The notes under the pieces were generated by a model, which saw nothing but the letters and a program-made list of their open reading frames with translations, ran no database searches and was not told the origin of the DNA. Shown here one piece after another: positions 35,634-43,512 of a stretch of DNA of 64,000 nt (positions within the stretch are counted from its first letter, which is position 1; each line of letters starts with the position of its first letter). Both the position numbers and the translations under genes were made by a program. Source of the DNA: an uncultured Methylococcaceae bacterium (lineage in GTDB: Bacteria > Pseudomonadota > Gammaproteobacteria > Methylococcales > Methylomonadaceae). The stretch is from assembly GCA_903866825.1 (NCBI GenBank), contig CAIPPE010000180.1, positions 1 to 64,000 of the forward strand, written 5' to 3'.

Positions 35634-36349
35634 GATTTTTCGCCTTTTATTTTCTTTACCTTAGCGGCATCACCGCCCATACCACGATTTAGCGTAGCCG
35701 ACTTGCCGTCTAAAAAACCCGCTTCAGCATCTTTATAGGTCAGGTTGCGGCGGAGAGGAGCTTTATTAGAGCGCGGCGTTAGAGGAGTTAAATAACTGTA
35801 ATTTTTATCGATATAGGCAGCAATCGCGCTTGTGGTGGCTTCATCTGGAACCATTGCAGATATTTTTTTAGTTGCCGCAACTACCCAACTGCAGCAATAT
35901 AAATTGGTGCGAGTTTTTTGGGTCGCCGGTTTACAGCGTTTCAGATGTATTTTTGTATACACAGAACGACATTTTTTAAGCTGACGACTCAATACCTGAT
36001 ACGTATAACAGGCCAGCTCTGGCGAGGACCCCACACCGATAAACAGCCATGATCCGGGTTTCCCAAACCAGTCTATGTTAAATAAAACCTCACAGCCGAA
36101 CGCTTTGGCCACCGCTTTGGCCAGATACGATTCCCAGTCTGACGGATTGGTTTTTACGCTGGATTTTGCGTAAGAGCTACTGACCTCTGCGGCGATCACA
36201 TCGTCCATACTGATGTTGTACTCAGCCATCATCGCTTGTGCCTGGCGGAGTGCTATTGCAGCTTCATTAGCGTTGCTACTGGCCGATAGTTTTAAGCATT
36301 TTTTTATTTTTACCAGAACACGAGCCTGGCTAGTTATTTTCGAGACCAT
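35621..36349 (-). CDS. DUF2786-type phage protein
   Basis: A 242-aa protein whose N-terminus matches DUF2786 (KIKKCLKLSASSNANEAAIALRQAQAMMAEYNI). The middle reads SWLFIGVGSSPELACYTYQVLSRQLKKCR, as in the DUF7168-like second domain found with it. These proteins are common between MuA and MuB in this phage group; function unknown. ATG with AAGGAAAA upstream; it lies 9 bp after the transposase stop. Confidence 0.75.
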   Translation of the reverse strand: MVSKITSQARVLVKIKKCLKLSASSNANEAAIALRQAQAMMAEYNISMDDVIAAEVSSSYAKSSVKTNPSDWESYLAKAVAKAFGCEVLFNIDWFGKPGSWLFIGVGSSPELACYTYQVLSRQLKKCRSVYTKIHLKRCKPATQKTRTNLYCCSWVVAATKKISAMVPDEATTSAIAAYIDKNYSYLTPLTPRSNKAPLRRNLTYKDAEAGFLDGKSATLNRGMGGDAAKVKKIKGEKSCLH

Positions 36350-36358
36350 GATTTTTCC

Positions 36359-38197
36359 TTAATTAACAGTTTTTAAGCGGGCCGTTCCGGCAACGGTTCT
36401 GCCTGCGTTAAGATCGGCCAGCACACCAGCCAATTCCGGTTCAGTCGGTCCGTCTGGGTATCTTTTTTGCAACTCGGCGAGCAACGTGTGGCGGTAATCA
36501 TCGCCTAGACTGTCGCGCAGCCACTTGGCAGCGGTGACCAGCGACATCCGTTGTAACTCAACCGGTGTTGTGGCGGCGATCGTGATAGCAGACGTTTCCA
36601 GGTCTTTTCCGACTGGGACTAGGCGAGTCGGCAGGTCTTTTTTACCCAAATGGGTATGGGAGACGATGCCCTTGCCGTCGTTCATAGCCTGGAAGGGTCG
36701 AACGTTTTTACGTAATAGCTCTTCAGCGGCTTCCAAAGACACATCACCGAAGGCGGTCTTTGCGATTTGTTTAGCCGCGCGTTCAGCAACTGTGTCTTTA
36801 GCCCGGTCAAAGCCCTCACCGATCACCTGCGCTTCAAGTTGACGACCAAAAGCATCAAAATCAACAGCAGGCATTACCTGGATAGTCAGCGGGGCTTTGC
36901 CAAATTGATCAATTTCTACGCGGATAGCGCCTTCTGCCAGCAATAGGGGGCTAACCTTGACCTTATCGTTTTGGCTATAAAATTCGGCCCACTGGCGTAG
37001 ATTGTATTTTTGACTTTTGCCCATTTCAGGATGCACATAACTAATCAGATTGTCACGAATGTGACGGGTTTCATCCTTTCCGGTGAGAAACCATTTGCAA
37101 ACGTGCGCTTCCGGCATTTTTATTAAATTCTCTGGGGTACGTAGTATCAGTTGCCAAAGCTCATCACGAATTAACTTGTCGCCGCTAGCGCGTTGGATGC
37201 GACTGTCCACATGTGTAATAGCATTCGCGTTATAGTCACGTACCCATCGCTCAGCACTGGCATTGAGCTGCTCAACGTTATCGACCGGTTGATCACGTAA
37301 TCGGCTTTCAAAGTGCATTTCGATAATCCTATTACCGTTTTCTACGCCGCCTTTAGCCCAGGCATGATGGGTGGCATGGACCTGGTGATCAACGCCTAGG
37401 GCATCCAGCAGGCGCACAATAGCGGCACTGGTATTTGCGCTGCCCTTATCCCAGAGTAGAATTTTTGGGACGCCATGACTGAGTCGATGGGGTTGCTCGC
37501 CCCAGGTATAGAGCAAAAAATCAAACAGGCTGCGCTGGTTTTCGCCTGCAGCTTCGTAATACCTAACATCCAGTGTGCCGCTAGCATGGTCATAGCGGAC
37601 ATAGCGCCATACTTTCAGTTTAACCTTGTCATGACTGGCAGGCTTGTTTTTATTAAACTCAGCCTCTGTCATCAGCATTTGTTTTTTGCCCAGGTAATAG
37701 ACCAGACAGAGAGATGGATCTATCTCATGGACATGGTTAGGAAATATGCTACGCATCGGGATATGATTGCGGGCGTTGGCCTGGGTTGGGGTATCGAGTT
37801 TTCGGCTCCGAAGCATACGATTAATCTGGCTGGCGGTGATGGGTATTTCGATACCATTGGCATCGGCGATATTCATCGCGACGCCGGTGGGTTTAGTCGC
37901 GATACCATTAGCACGCACACTGACCGATTTGGTGGCAGCGATAAATCCGAGCGCCTCATCTGATAGACTGCTTTTACCGGCGTCATTGCGTTTTTTACGC
38001 TTGGAGTCAAAACCTGCAAACGCCGTCAACCAGCGCCATATGGTTTGTTTACTTTTGCCATGCAAATCAGCAAACGCCGTAATCAGTGCGCCACCATGGC
38101 CGTGTTGTGCAGCATCAAGCTGATGGCGTAAGGCCATGAGCAGCTCAAGCATATCGGCGTTGGGTTTATTCATAGCGATCCAGTCTATATAATTCAT
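36359..38197 (-). CDS. Mu-type DDE transposase (MuA-like)
   Basis: A 612-aa transposase. An N-terminal HTH (ITAFADLHGKSKQTIWRWL, about 39-57) precedes a DNA-binding stretch and the retroviral-integrase core with the catalytic triad D160 (HEIDPS), D250 (LLWDKGS) and E286 (GGVENGNR). The beta-barrel and C-terminal MuB-interacting domains follow. It carries out strand transfer during lysogenisation and lytic replication. The start overlaps the 38194 gene by 4 bp. All key residues are intact, so transposition may be possible. Confidence 0.93.
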   Translation of the reverse strand: MNYIDWIAMNKPNADMLELLMALRHQLDAAQHGHGGALITAFADLHGKSKQTIWRWLTAFAGFDSKRKKRNDAGKSSLSDEALGFIAATKSVSVRANGIATKPTGVAMNIADANGIEIPITASQINRMLRSRKLDTPTQANARNHIPMRSIFPNHVHEIDPSLCLVYYLGKKQMLMTEAEFNKNKPASHDKVKLKVWRYVRYDHASGTLDVRYYEAAGENQRSLFDFLLYTWGEQPHRLSHGVPKILLWDKGSANTSAAIVRLLDALGVDHQVHATHHAWAKGGVENGNRIIEMHFESRLRDQPVDNVEQLNASAERWVRDYNANAITHVDSRIQRASGDKLIRDELWQLILRTPENLIKMPEAHVCKWFLTGKDETRHIRDNLISYVHPEMGKSQKYNLRQWAEFYSQNDKVKVSPLLLAEGAIRVEIDQFGKAPLTIQVMPAVDFDAFGRQLEAQVIGEGFDRAKDTVAERAAKQIAKTAFGDVSLEAAEELLRKNVRPFQAMNDGKGIVSHTHLGKKDLPTRLVPVGKDLETSAITIAATTPVELQRMSLVTAAKWLRDSLGDDYRHTLLAELQKRYPDGPTEPELAGVLADLNAGRTVAGTARLKTVN

Positions 38198-39168
38198 ACG
38201 TTCAGGAGCTTTAAACGGGTTTCAGTGTACGCGCCCAGGGTTTTGTCAAAGGTCAGGCCGATGGCAGTGAGAATTTCAGCGGTCTCATTATGGATACCAA
38301 CCAGCTCCTGAGCCAGTAATTCACGGGCCGAGGTTAATGCATCCTCTTCGGCTTCTGATTCCGCTGTAATTTTCATAGCGCTGCTACGAATAACGTCCAG
38401 TGACCCCAGCGCGTGTTTAAGATTTTTGCGCGTGATGGCAAGCTGAGTCAGATAGCCCTCAAACGCCACTGGCCAATTCACATGTGCGCTGACCGGTCTA
38501 TCCAGTTTTAACGATTCCAACTGAAGATCTAGTTCGTTTAGTTTTTCATCTTTTTTAGCAATAACCGAGTCTCTGGCAGTCAGTGTCTTGGTTAATTCAT
38601 CGGCATGTGATTTCAGTATTAGCTTTTCGTTTTGATGCTTGGCGGCGAGTTGCTGCATTAGATCCAGAGCATTCTCAAGGCTTTCTGACTCGATGGCCTG
38701 GGCTATCAGGGCTTTATCGTCGGCAGGTAACGACTTAAGGGCGTTGTAATCGCGTTGTCGGAAGCCCAGCTTTTCAGATTGCTCGTAGAGTTCTGGGCCG
38801 AGTTGGTTGTAATTACTCATCAACTCTTGGACTCGCCGAGCTGATTTACCTAAAAATTCTATGCAAAACTCCTCAAAATGCGCGACGTGTCGCGTAATTC
38901 CATTTTCATCTTGGTATGGCAAGCCCTTGTATTTCTTGCCTTCCCTTAAATTTATGGCCGTTTCGGCGATTAGCTTTTCCGCGACCGTCGCGTAAAATTG
39001 TGCTGTTTCAATGCGACCAATCGCCTTGATAGCATCAAAGCTGCCCATAATCACGGCATCCGCTGCCGCTACGTCATTATTCTCTTGCTGTATCAGCTTC
39101 AATTCAGCATTCTCGGTATCGGCGTCGCGGTATTGTTTAATTCCTATCAGGGTTTCTTTACGTGACAT
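38194..39168 (-). CDS. Early phage protein with ParB/KorB-like and coiled-coil regions
   Basis: A 324-aa protein. Residues about 60-170 contain an HTH-like stretch seen in DUF3102-type phage proteins (HFEEFCIEFLGKSARRVQELMSNYNQLGPELYE). A coiled coil (about 185-225) and a helical C-terminus follow. It probably binds DNA, but no function can be assigned. It is translationally coupled to the transposase (4-bp overlap), which suggests a role in early replication or transposition. Confidence 0.65.
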   Translation of the reverse strand: MSRKETLIGIKQYRDADTENAELKLIQQENNDVAAADAVIMGSFDAIKAIGRIETAQFYATVAEKLIAETAINLREGKKYKGLPYQDENGITRHVAHFEEFCIEFLGKSARRVQELMSNYNQLGPELYEQSEKLGFRQRDYNALKSLPADDKALIAQAIESESLENALDLMQQLAAKHQNEKLILKSHADELTKTLTARDSVIAKKDEKLNELDLQLESLKLDRPVSAHVNWPVAFEGYLTQLAITRKNLKHALGSLDVIRSSAMKITAESEAEEDALTSARELLAQELVGIHNETAEILTAIGLTFDKTLGAYTETRLKLLNV

Positions 39169-39171
39169 GGG

Positions 39172-39480
39172 TTAACCTCTATTTAAGTGATCTTGAGATT
39201 CTTTTATCCGGTCAGCTGCGGCTTCCAGTGATTTTGTGATTTGCAATGAAAATTGTGCAAAACGGTGGCTGGGCCTAATGCGGCCTGTTTCCGGGATGCG
39301 CTCAGCAAAGTTGGATTGCACTAGGGTAGCCACATAGCGGGTGATGTCGCTGGCGCTGTAGCCCGTTTCTTTAGCCAATTCAGTCGGGCTAAAGCCGTGG
39401 GCAAAGTTGCGTTGCAGTACATCGAGAACAGCCAGTACCTTAGCGGCGCTGGAGTTAGTTTTTCCAATCATAAATTTCAA
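39172..39480 (-). CDS. Winged-helix DNA-binding protein (IclR-type HTH)
   Basis: A 102-aa protein with an IclR/MarR-like HTH (VLDVLQRNFAHGFSPTELAKETGYSASDITRYVATLVQSNFAERIPETGRIRP). It lacks an effector domain. Small IclR-like HTH proteins are common just upstream of MuA in this phage group and may regulate the early operon. It lies 3 bp before the next gene. Confidence 0.7.
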   Translation of the reverse strand: MKFMIGKTNSSAAKVLAVLDVLQRNFAHGFSPTELAKETGYSASDITRYVATLVQSNFAERIPETGRIRPSHRFAQFSLQITKSLEAAADRIKESQDHLNRG

Positions 39481-39588
39481 ATCTCTAATATCAGTAAGTT
39501 GGTTGAAAATAAAAACACGTTTGCATCATGTAAAAATTTGTTTTAATGTGTAAAAATGTAAGCATCTTTAATTAATAGCGAAAACATC

Positions 39589-39828
39589 ATGAGCAACGAG
39601 CAATACCATGAGCTAAACGGAAAAATACAAGGGCTAATCGATATTGTTTTAACGCTGGTTATAACGTTGGATAAAAAACAAATTATTGATGCCAATGACT
39701 TCACCGATGCATTAGAGCAGGTGTCCATCAAGCGCGATCTGCCTCCTGAACTAAATTCGGGCCTGGAGTTGATCGATCATTTTGTTGAGATGCTGGACAG
39801 TTATGCCGAGCATAACGAATCGAAATAG
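39589..39828 (+). CDS. Small acidic prophage protein
   Basis: A 79-aa protein (MSNEQYHELNGKIQGLIDIVLTL...), helical and acidic, facing against the early operon. The ribosome binding site is weak. Composition and the amphipathic pattern look like a real protein. Its 3' end overlaps the next minus-strand ORF, so at most one of the two is likely to be strongly expressed. Function unknown. Confidence 0.45.
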   Translation: MSNEQYHELNGKIQGLIDIVLTLVITLDKKQIIDANDFTDALEQVSIKRDLPPELNSGLELIDHFVEMLDSYAEHNESK

Positions 39829-39922
39829 GCTTGGTAGACGCAATAAACTGTATCGTTGACTCATCGAGACAGCTTTGGCCGCGTGTTGTAGGGCGTTTGT
39901 GGTTAGGGTGATTACGTTTCAT
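39728..39922 (-). CDS. Possible short early ORF, 64 aa
   Basis: The start has a strong ribosome binding site (TAGGAGCC) and lies 9 bp after the ner-like stop, as expected for the next early gene. The N-terminus MKRNHPNHKRPTTRGQSCLDESTIQF is plausible, but the rest is antisense to the 39589 gene and looks less protein-like. A truncated reading or a spurious ORF are both possible. Confidence 0.3.
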   Translation of the reverse strand: MKRNHPNHKRPTTRGQSCLDESTIQFIASTKPISIRYARHNCPASQQNDRSTPGPNLVQEADRA

Positions 39923-39931
39923 GACAGGCTC

Positions 39932-40129
39932 CTAAGCAGCTTGTTGATTGGGGGATGATTTAAGGCCCAGCGCCACAGCGATAGCATGGCCCTTGCCGTG
40001 ACGACCCTTAATTTGGCCGTTGAGCACTAAGCTGACTTCACGGGGCGTGAAGTGGTGGTCACGCGCCCATTGGCTGATAGTGACGCCATTAGCCAAAAAA
40101 TCGGCTTTGACTTGTTCGGGTGTTTTCAT
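39932..40129 (-). CDS. Ner/Cro-like HTH DNA-binding protein
   Basis: A 65-aa protein made almost entirely of an HTH (GVTISQWARDHHFTPREVSLVLNGQIKGRHGKGHAIAVALGL). It is the first gene of the leftward early operon, opposite the repressor, which is the position of ner in Mu. Ner shuts down early and repressor transcription. The ribosome binding site is AGGAGAC. Confidence 0.75.
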   Translation of the reverse strand: MKTPEQVKADFLANGVTISQWARDHHFTPREVSLVLNGQIKGRHGKGHAIAVALGLKSSPNQQAA

Positions 40130-40145
40130 TGTTGTCTCCTGGCTT

Positions 40146-40167
40146 GTTTAGTCATTGTTTAGTCATT
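40146..40167. promoter_or_regulatory. Tandem 11-bp repeat between ner-like and repressor genes
   Basis: GTTTAGTCATT is present twice in direct succession (40146-40156 and 40157-40167) in the 100-bp divergent control region. Likely an operator for the repressor or the Ner-like protein at the lysis/lysogeny switch. Confidence 0.55.
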
Positions 40168-40230
40168 AAATAATATGTGTTAATTCGGGTTTAATTATGA
40201 GTACGAATGTTCCCATTGTCAAGGATATTT

Positions 40231-40614
40231 ATGAGTAAATTTTTACCCATTGGAGAGCGATTGCGTGAAGAGCGGGAAAGGCTTGGATTGAATCAGGCAG
40301 ATTTTGCAGCTATTGGAGGTTCTACGCGAAAGACACAATATAATTATGAAGCTGGGGAACGTGCGCCAGATGGCGGATTCCTAGCAGCCATCGCCGCAGC
40401 CGGTGCCGACGTACAATACATTCTGACTGGTATACGCTCTGCTGTTGTACCGGGTGCGGTCGTACTTAACCGCGAAGAAGCGGCGTTACTCGACAACTTC
40501 CGTCACATCGCTGACCAGGAGGATAAAAGCGCCGTGACTAAACTGGCGTTACGGAGCGCGGAGGCCGCGACCAGGGAGAAGACGCAACCAAGGACTGAGA
40601 AAAAAATCGGTTGA
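40231..40614 (+). CDS. Phage repressor-like HTH protein
   Basis: A 127-aa protein with an XRE/Cro-CI HTH (IGERLREERERLGLNQADFAAIGGSTRKTQYNYEAGERAPD, residues 6-46) and a short helical tail ending in Lys/Arg. No LexA-like protease domain is present. It diverges from the early operon and is the best candidate for the lysogeny repressor. The ATG at 40231 is preferred over the ORF-track start (40207): AAGGATATTT precedes it and relatives begin near there. Confidence 0.75.
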   Translation: MSKFLPIGERLREERERLGLNQADFAAIGGSTRKTQYNYEAGERAPDGGFLAAIAAAGADVQYILTGIRSAVVPGAVVLNREEAALLDNFRHIADQEDKSAVTKLALRSAEAATREKTQPRTEKKIG

Positions 40615-40639
40615 TTTTTAATTTTAAAAAGGAAAAACT

Positions 40640-40853
40640 ATGAACAAATTGATTTGGCTATTGATTTTATTGGCTCCCCTCCCTGCGATGGCAGTAGAAT
40701 GGACCGGCGCAGTAGTCGGTATTTCTGATGGCGATAGTTGAAAATACATCATCTAACAGCGCTTTTGAATGTGAATTGTATTTAACTAAATGTGATATGG
40801 ATAACCTTGACCGGGATCATGACGGAATACCGTGCGAGTCTATCTGTCAGTAA
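40640..40853 (+). pseudogene. Deleted thermonuclease-like gene with Excalibur remnant
   Basis: A 33-codon ORF reads a signal peptide and the first strand of a micrococcal-nuclease domain (MNKLIWLLILLAPLPAMAVEWTGAVVGISDGDS), then a stop. Shortly downstream in another frame the DNA reads ECELYLTKCDMDNLDRDHDGIPCESICQ, the Ca2+-binding Excalibur domain that ends many such nucleases. The catalytic core between them is missing. So a secreted SNase-Excalibur gene has lost its middle by deletion. Below ORF-track length. Confidence 0.65.
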
Positions 40854-40864
40854 ATGGAGAGCAA

Positions 40865-41254
40865 ATGAAGATTATTTTGGTTTTGTTGTTATCGGGTTGG
40901 ACGTTTTTGGGCGTAGGAAATGTGTTTGCTCAGGAAAATGGGTCGGCTATTTATCAGCAGGCTAGGGATTTATTAAAAAAGGGCTATAGGATGGAGCCGT
41001 TGAGGATGAGCACTCGATTAGAAGACGGTACTCAATGCATGAATCTTATGCATGAATATAGGGAGAAAGCGCAATATTTAAGGCAACAAGCGCAAGATTT
41101 GTTTGATAAAACGCAAGATTTGAATAAACTTCATTTGGGGACGGCTACGGTTAACCTATTGACTTGCGTGACCTGTTCAACCCAGGCGACAGAATATTGT
41201 TTGAGAACCGAGATTGATTTGATTAAATATAGAAATCCGGGGCTAAAAGAATAA
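40865..41254 (+). CDS. Secreted Cys-containing protein, unknown
   Basis: A 129-aa protein with a signal peptide (MKIILVLLLSGWTFLGVGNVFA) and a helical mature part with four Cys (TQCMN, LTCVTCSTQ, EYCLRT). The start at 40865 has GGAGAG upstream; the ORF-track start is earlier and would break the signal peptide. No family is recognised. Its position next to the nuclease remnant suggests an accessory, non-essential prophage segment. It ends at a shared terminator. Confidence 0.6.
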   Translation: MKIILVLLLSGWTFLGVGNVFAQENGSAIYQQARDLLKKGYRMEPLRMSTRLEDGTQCMNLMHEYREKAQYLRQQAQDLFDKTQDLNKLHLGTATVNLLTCVTCSTQATEYCLRTEIDLIKYRNPGLKE

Positions 41255-41272
41255 ATATGCGCATCTGCGCAA

Positions 41273-41303
41273 AAAGGGCCATACACTGCATGGCCCTTTT
41301 TTT
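41273..41303. terminator. Bidirectional terminator
   Basis: AAAGGGCCAT-ACACTGC-ATGGCCCTTT, a perfect 10-bp stem, with T8 on the plus side and A5 on the other. It ends the 40865 gene and the leftward lysis operon. Confidence 0.9.
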
Positions 41304-41307
41304 TGCC

Positions 41308-41901
41308 TTACACCCCGCAAAGCCCCGCATAGTATTGCGCCCGCGCCCAAACATCGTTGGAGTAATCGTTATGAGTTGTACCGATATCGATACCCTCAAC
41401 CGTTTTAATATTGCCACAACCGACATTATAGGCCGCAATGGCACCTTGTAATTGGATAGCTTCGGACCAATTGGGATGATGTTGTCGAATGTAATTTAAA
41501 TTGGAGAACAGAATGGTTGCGACCTGGTTTAGGTGGCATTGGGAATCTGGCGCACCCGTATGGATGGGGTAGGCTCGTTTGTCGATTTGACAGATGCCGT
41601 AGGCATTGCCATTATCTCCATAGCCTTTTTTATCAAGCAATAGCCCACAGTGGGATTCGCGGCTGGCGATGGCGGCAAGTACAGCCGGAGGTAAGGCACT
41701 GATAGCACTAGCGGCTTCAAAGAGGTGTTTGAGCGCTATTATCCGGTTATAGTCACGCTCGGCGAGTAAGGTTGATACATGCGGCCCATGTGCAGAAATG
41801 CCTTCAGCGCTACTGGTTTGATTCGATGCACCTGTAGGCGTGTAGTTTTTCAGAATATCATTTTGTTGTGCTGTGCCGATGAAAATCATGTTAGTGCTCA
41901 C
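41308..41901 (-). CDS. Goose-type lysozyme/transglycosylase (endolysin)
   Basis: A 197-aa protein with a G-type lysozyme domain (about 55-195): catalytic Glu in AAIASRESHCGLLL, the GYGDNGNAYGICQID motif, and AIAAYNVGCGNI. No signal peptide is present, so export through a holin is likely. It is the distal gene of the leftward lysis cassette and overlaps the lipase-like gene by 11 bp. It degrades peptidoglycan at the end of the lytic cycle. Confidence 0.88.
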   Translation of the reverse strand: MSTNMIFIGTAQQNDILKNYTPTGASNQTSSAEGISAHGPHVSTLLAERDYNRIIALKHLFEAASAISALPPAVLAAIASRESHCGLLLDKKGYGDNGNAYGICQIDKRAYPIHTGAPDSQCHLNQVATILFSNLNYIRQHHPNWSEAIQLQGAIAAYNVGCGNIKTVEGIDIGTTHNDYSNDVWARAQYYAGLCGV

Positions 41902-42565
41902 TCAGTCTGTGGTTGTCAAGTTGCGTCTCCCAGTGGGTTACGCCTTCAAGTACGGTAGCCATTAAATGTCGATGTATTCGTTCCAATCCCCAGGGAGCCG
42001 GAGGCTTGGTATTTATATCAATCAATGTGTGTTGCACAAGCTTTTTGTGCCAAGGCAGATAGGGTACTGGATCGCCTTCTAATTTGCTGCCGTTACAAAA
42101 TGCCCTAAAGCGCAGCGTGTTATCTCTAACGAAATCAACTAAATATTGATCTGAATTTAACGGCGGTTCAAAAATATCGATACATGCTATCGATTTTTGT
42201 TCATAAATAACCAGCCCCGCTAAGTCTAATGCCCTAGCACAACCCGCACTATGCGCTGCAAAAGCCACCTGTTGAACCTTGGCAATTAATGGCTTTAAAA
42301 ACGCAAAAGCATCATCTACACCTTCATAAAAGCTTTCAACGATTAAGCCCAGGATTGGATGCTGGTGAAGATTAAACTGCGACTCAAAATCGATTATTAC
42401 ATCGCGTTCTTTTTCAGTGCCTGGCAATACGATATAGAGGGTATCGCCTACCGTCTTTGTACAAACGGTGATCGCCTGATTACGATAGATCGTATCGAAT
42501 ACATCGGGTGGTATTGGGTCATAGGATGCTGCTACGAGTTGAGCAGCATAAGTTGAATTAATCAT
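41891..42565 (-). CDS. Lipase-like alpha/beta hydrolase in the lysis cassette
   Basis: A 224-aa protein resembling class 3 lipases. The nucleophile elbow reads FAAHSAGCARAL (AHSAG, close to GxSxG with Ala in first place), preceded by a strand LYIVLPGTEKERDVIIDFES. It has no signal peptide. Its ATG overlaps the stop of the small lipoprotein gene (ATGA). Some Mu-like and Burkholderia phages carry a lipase beside the lysozyme; a role in outer-membrane disruption is inference. Confidence 0.65.
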   Translation of the reverse strand: MINSTYAAQLVAASYDPIPPDVFDTIYRNQAITVCTKTVGDTLYIVLPGTEKERDVIIDFESQFNLHQHPILGLIVESFYEGVDDAFAFLKPLIAKVQQVAFAAHSAGCARALDLAGLVIYEQKSIACIDIFEPPLNSDQYLVDFVRDNTLRFRAFCNGSKLEGDPVPYLPWHKKLVQHTLIDINTKPPAPWGLERIHRHLMATVLEGVTHWETQLDNHRLSEH

Positions 42566-42720
42566 TCTAAAATTCCTGTACAGCTACATCCAATAACCAT
42601 CCCGTCCAGGCGGGTTTGGTTAATTGGAGTGGATAGGGTTATAAGAGGCTCTAAGGTGGGCTTACAATGGGTGTCCGCACTGCATCCAGACAAAACTAAA
42701 AGGATGAGTGCGAACTTCAT
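42562..42720 (-). CDS. Small lipoprotein, possibly Rz1-like
   Basis: A 52-aa product too short for the ORF track: MKFALILLVLSGC lipobox signal, then SADTHCKPTLEPLITLSTPINQTRLDGMVIGCSCTGILE. The lipobox Cys is residue 13. Size and location in the lysis cassette fit an outer-membrane spanin (Rz1), although Pro content is modest and no separate i-spanin is obvious. Its stop overlaps the lipase start. The start codon lies in the downstream-most copy of the 78-bp duplication. Confidence 0.6.
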   Translation of the reverse strand: MKFALILLVLSGCSADTHCKPTLEPLITLSTPINQTRLDGMVIGCSCTGILE

Positions 42721-42856
42721 TTTCTAAGGGCCTGTGGTAGGAGCACTGGGTGAGTCTATTGCTGTCGCTGGCGGTATTAGGATGAGTGCGAACTTCATTT
42801 TCTAAGGGCCTGTGGTAGGAGCACTGGGTGAGTCTATTGCTGTCGCTGGCGGTATT
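42701..42856. repeat. Perfect 78-bp tandem duplication
   Basis: AGGATGAGTGCGAACTTC...GGCGGTATT occurs at 42701-42778 and again at 42779-42856 with no difference. On the coding strand it contains the last 18 codons of the 42802 lipoprotein gene and the first codons of the small lipoprotein gene. The duplication creates a fused 24-codon ORF (MKFALILIPPATAIDSPSAPTTGP) in between. Perfect identity implies it is recent. Confidence 0.9.
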
Positions 42857-43170
42857 GGCTTGGGTGTAGCAGCTGCTTGACCTCGTTCGATAATCGCGGC
42901 TGCGGTATCGTTGAGCGGCACAAATGCGCCTTTTCCGGTCACGGTAAGCCCTATATCCACTGCCGTGTTGATGGCAGGTGTAGCCTTGACGATGTCGGCC
43001 TGTACAACGGGTGCGGCTTTATCGACATTAGCCTGGATGGCCGCTGCCGTAGTATTGATGTTGGCTTGTGTTGCGGCGATTTTTTGTTGTTGCGCTGGCG
43101 TACAGGCATATAGGAATAAGATCTGTAAGACGAGTGCAAGGATTAGCAGATAGCTAAAGTGTGTTTTCAT
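42802..43170 (-). CDS. Lysis-cassette lipoprotein, Ala-rich
   Basis: A 122-aa protein with a lipoprotein signal (MKTHFSYLLILALVLQILFLYAC), then an Ala/Gln-rich repetitive helix (QQQKIAATQANINTTAAAIQANVDKAAPVVQADI) and a Pro/Thr-rich end. The ORF-track start is further upstream; the ATG at 43170 directly precedes the signal. A helical lipoprotein here could form part of a spanin complex or a u-spanin, but this is a guess from position. Confidence 0.65.
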   Translation of the reverse strand: MKTHFSYLLILALVLQILFLYACTPAQQQKIAATQANINTTAAAIQANVDKAAPVVQADIVKATPAINTAVDIGLTVTGKGAFVPLNDTAAAIIERGQAAATPKPIPPATAIDSPSAPTTGP

Positions 43171-43224
43171 GATGTGTCCTGATTCTAACGTTAATTGGCT
43201 CAAAAATTGAGCGGGTGGGTTGGG

Positions 43225-43512
43225 TTAAGCAATCGCAGCATTGCGTGGCTTTATCCCGATTTTGCAGCTAGTTGCCACGGTTAAGAAGCTGTTGGCACTA
43301 GCAAGGAGTCCCCCCGCTACCGAACCAATCAGCGTAATTTGGCTTTGATCCAGCGGAATGTTGTAACCCAGGCTATGCGCTACAAAAATTAACGCTGCTA
43401 AGAGTGCAGCCAGATGATTGCCTAGCAACTGGCGGTTTTTCCAGGTTGCCGAATTTTCAAGTGCTTTGCCCTCATGAAAAATGGTGAGGGCTGCATCTTT
43501 AATGTCGCTCAT
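43225..43512 (-). CDS. Holin-like membrane protein
   Basis: A 95-aa protein with two transmembrane helices (LAALLAALIFVAHSLGY and ITLIGSVAGGLLASANSFLTVA) separated by a short loop, and short charged ends. Size, topology and position before the lysozyme fit a class II-type holin. It overlaps the 43509 gene by 4 bp. Confidence 0.7.
   Translation of the reverse strand: MSDIKDAALTIFHEGKALENSATWKNRQLLGNHLAALLAALIFVAHSLGYNIPLDQSQITLIGSVAGGLLASANSFLTVATSCKIGIKPRNAAIA

Noticed and set aside
37475-38123. Long plus-strand ORFs inside the transposase gene
   Set aside because: Shadows of the MuA-like gene, whose catalytic triad and length are intact.
42877-43153. Plus-strand ORFs of 78-80 aa in the lysis cassette
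   Set aside because: They are antisense to the Ala-rich lipoprotein gene and have no ribosome binding site.
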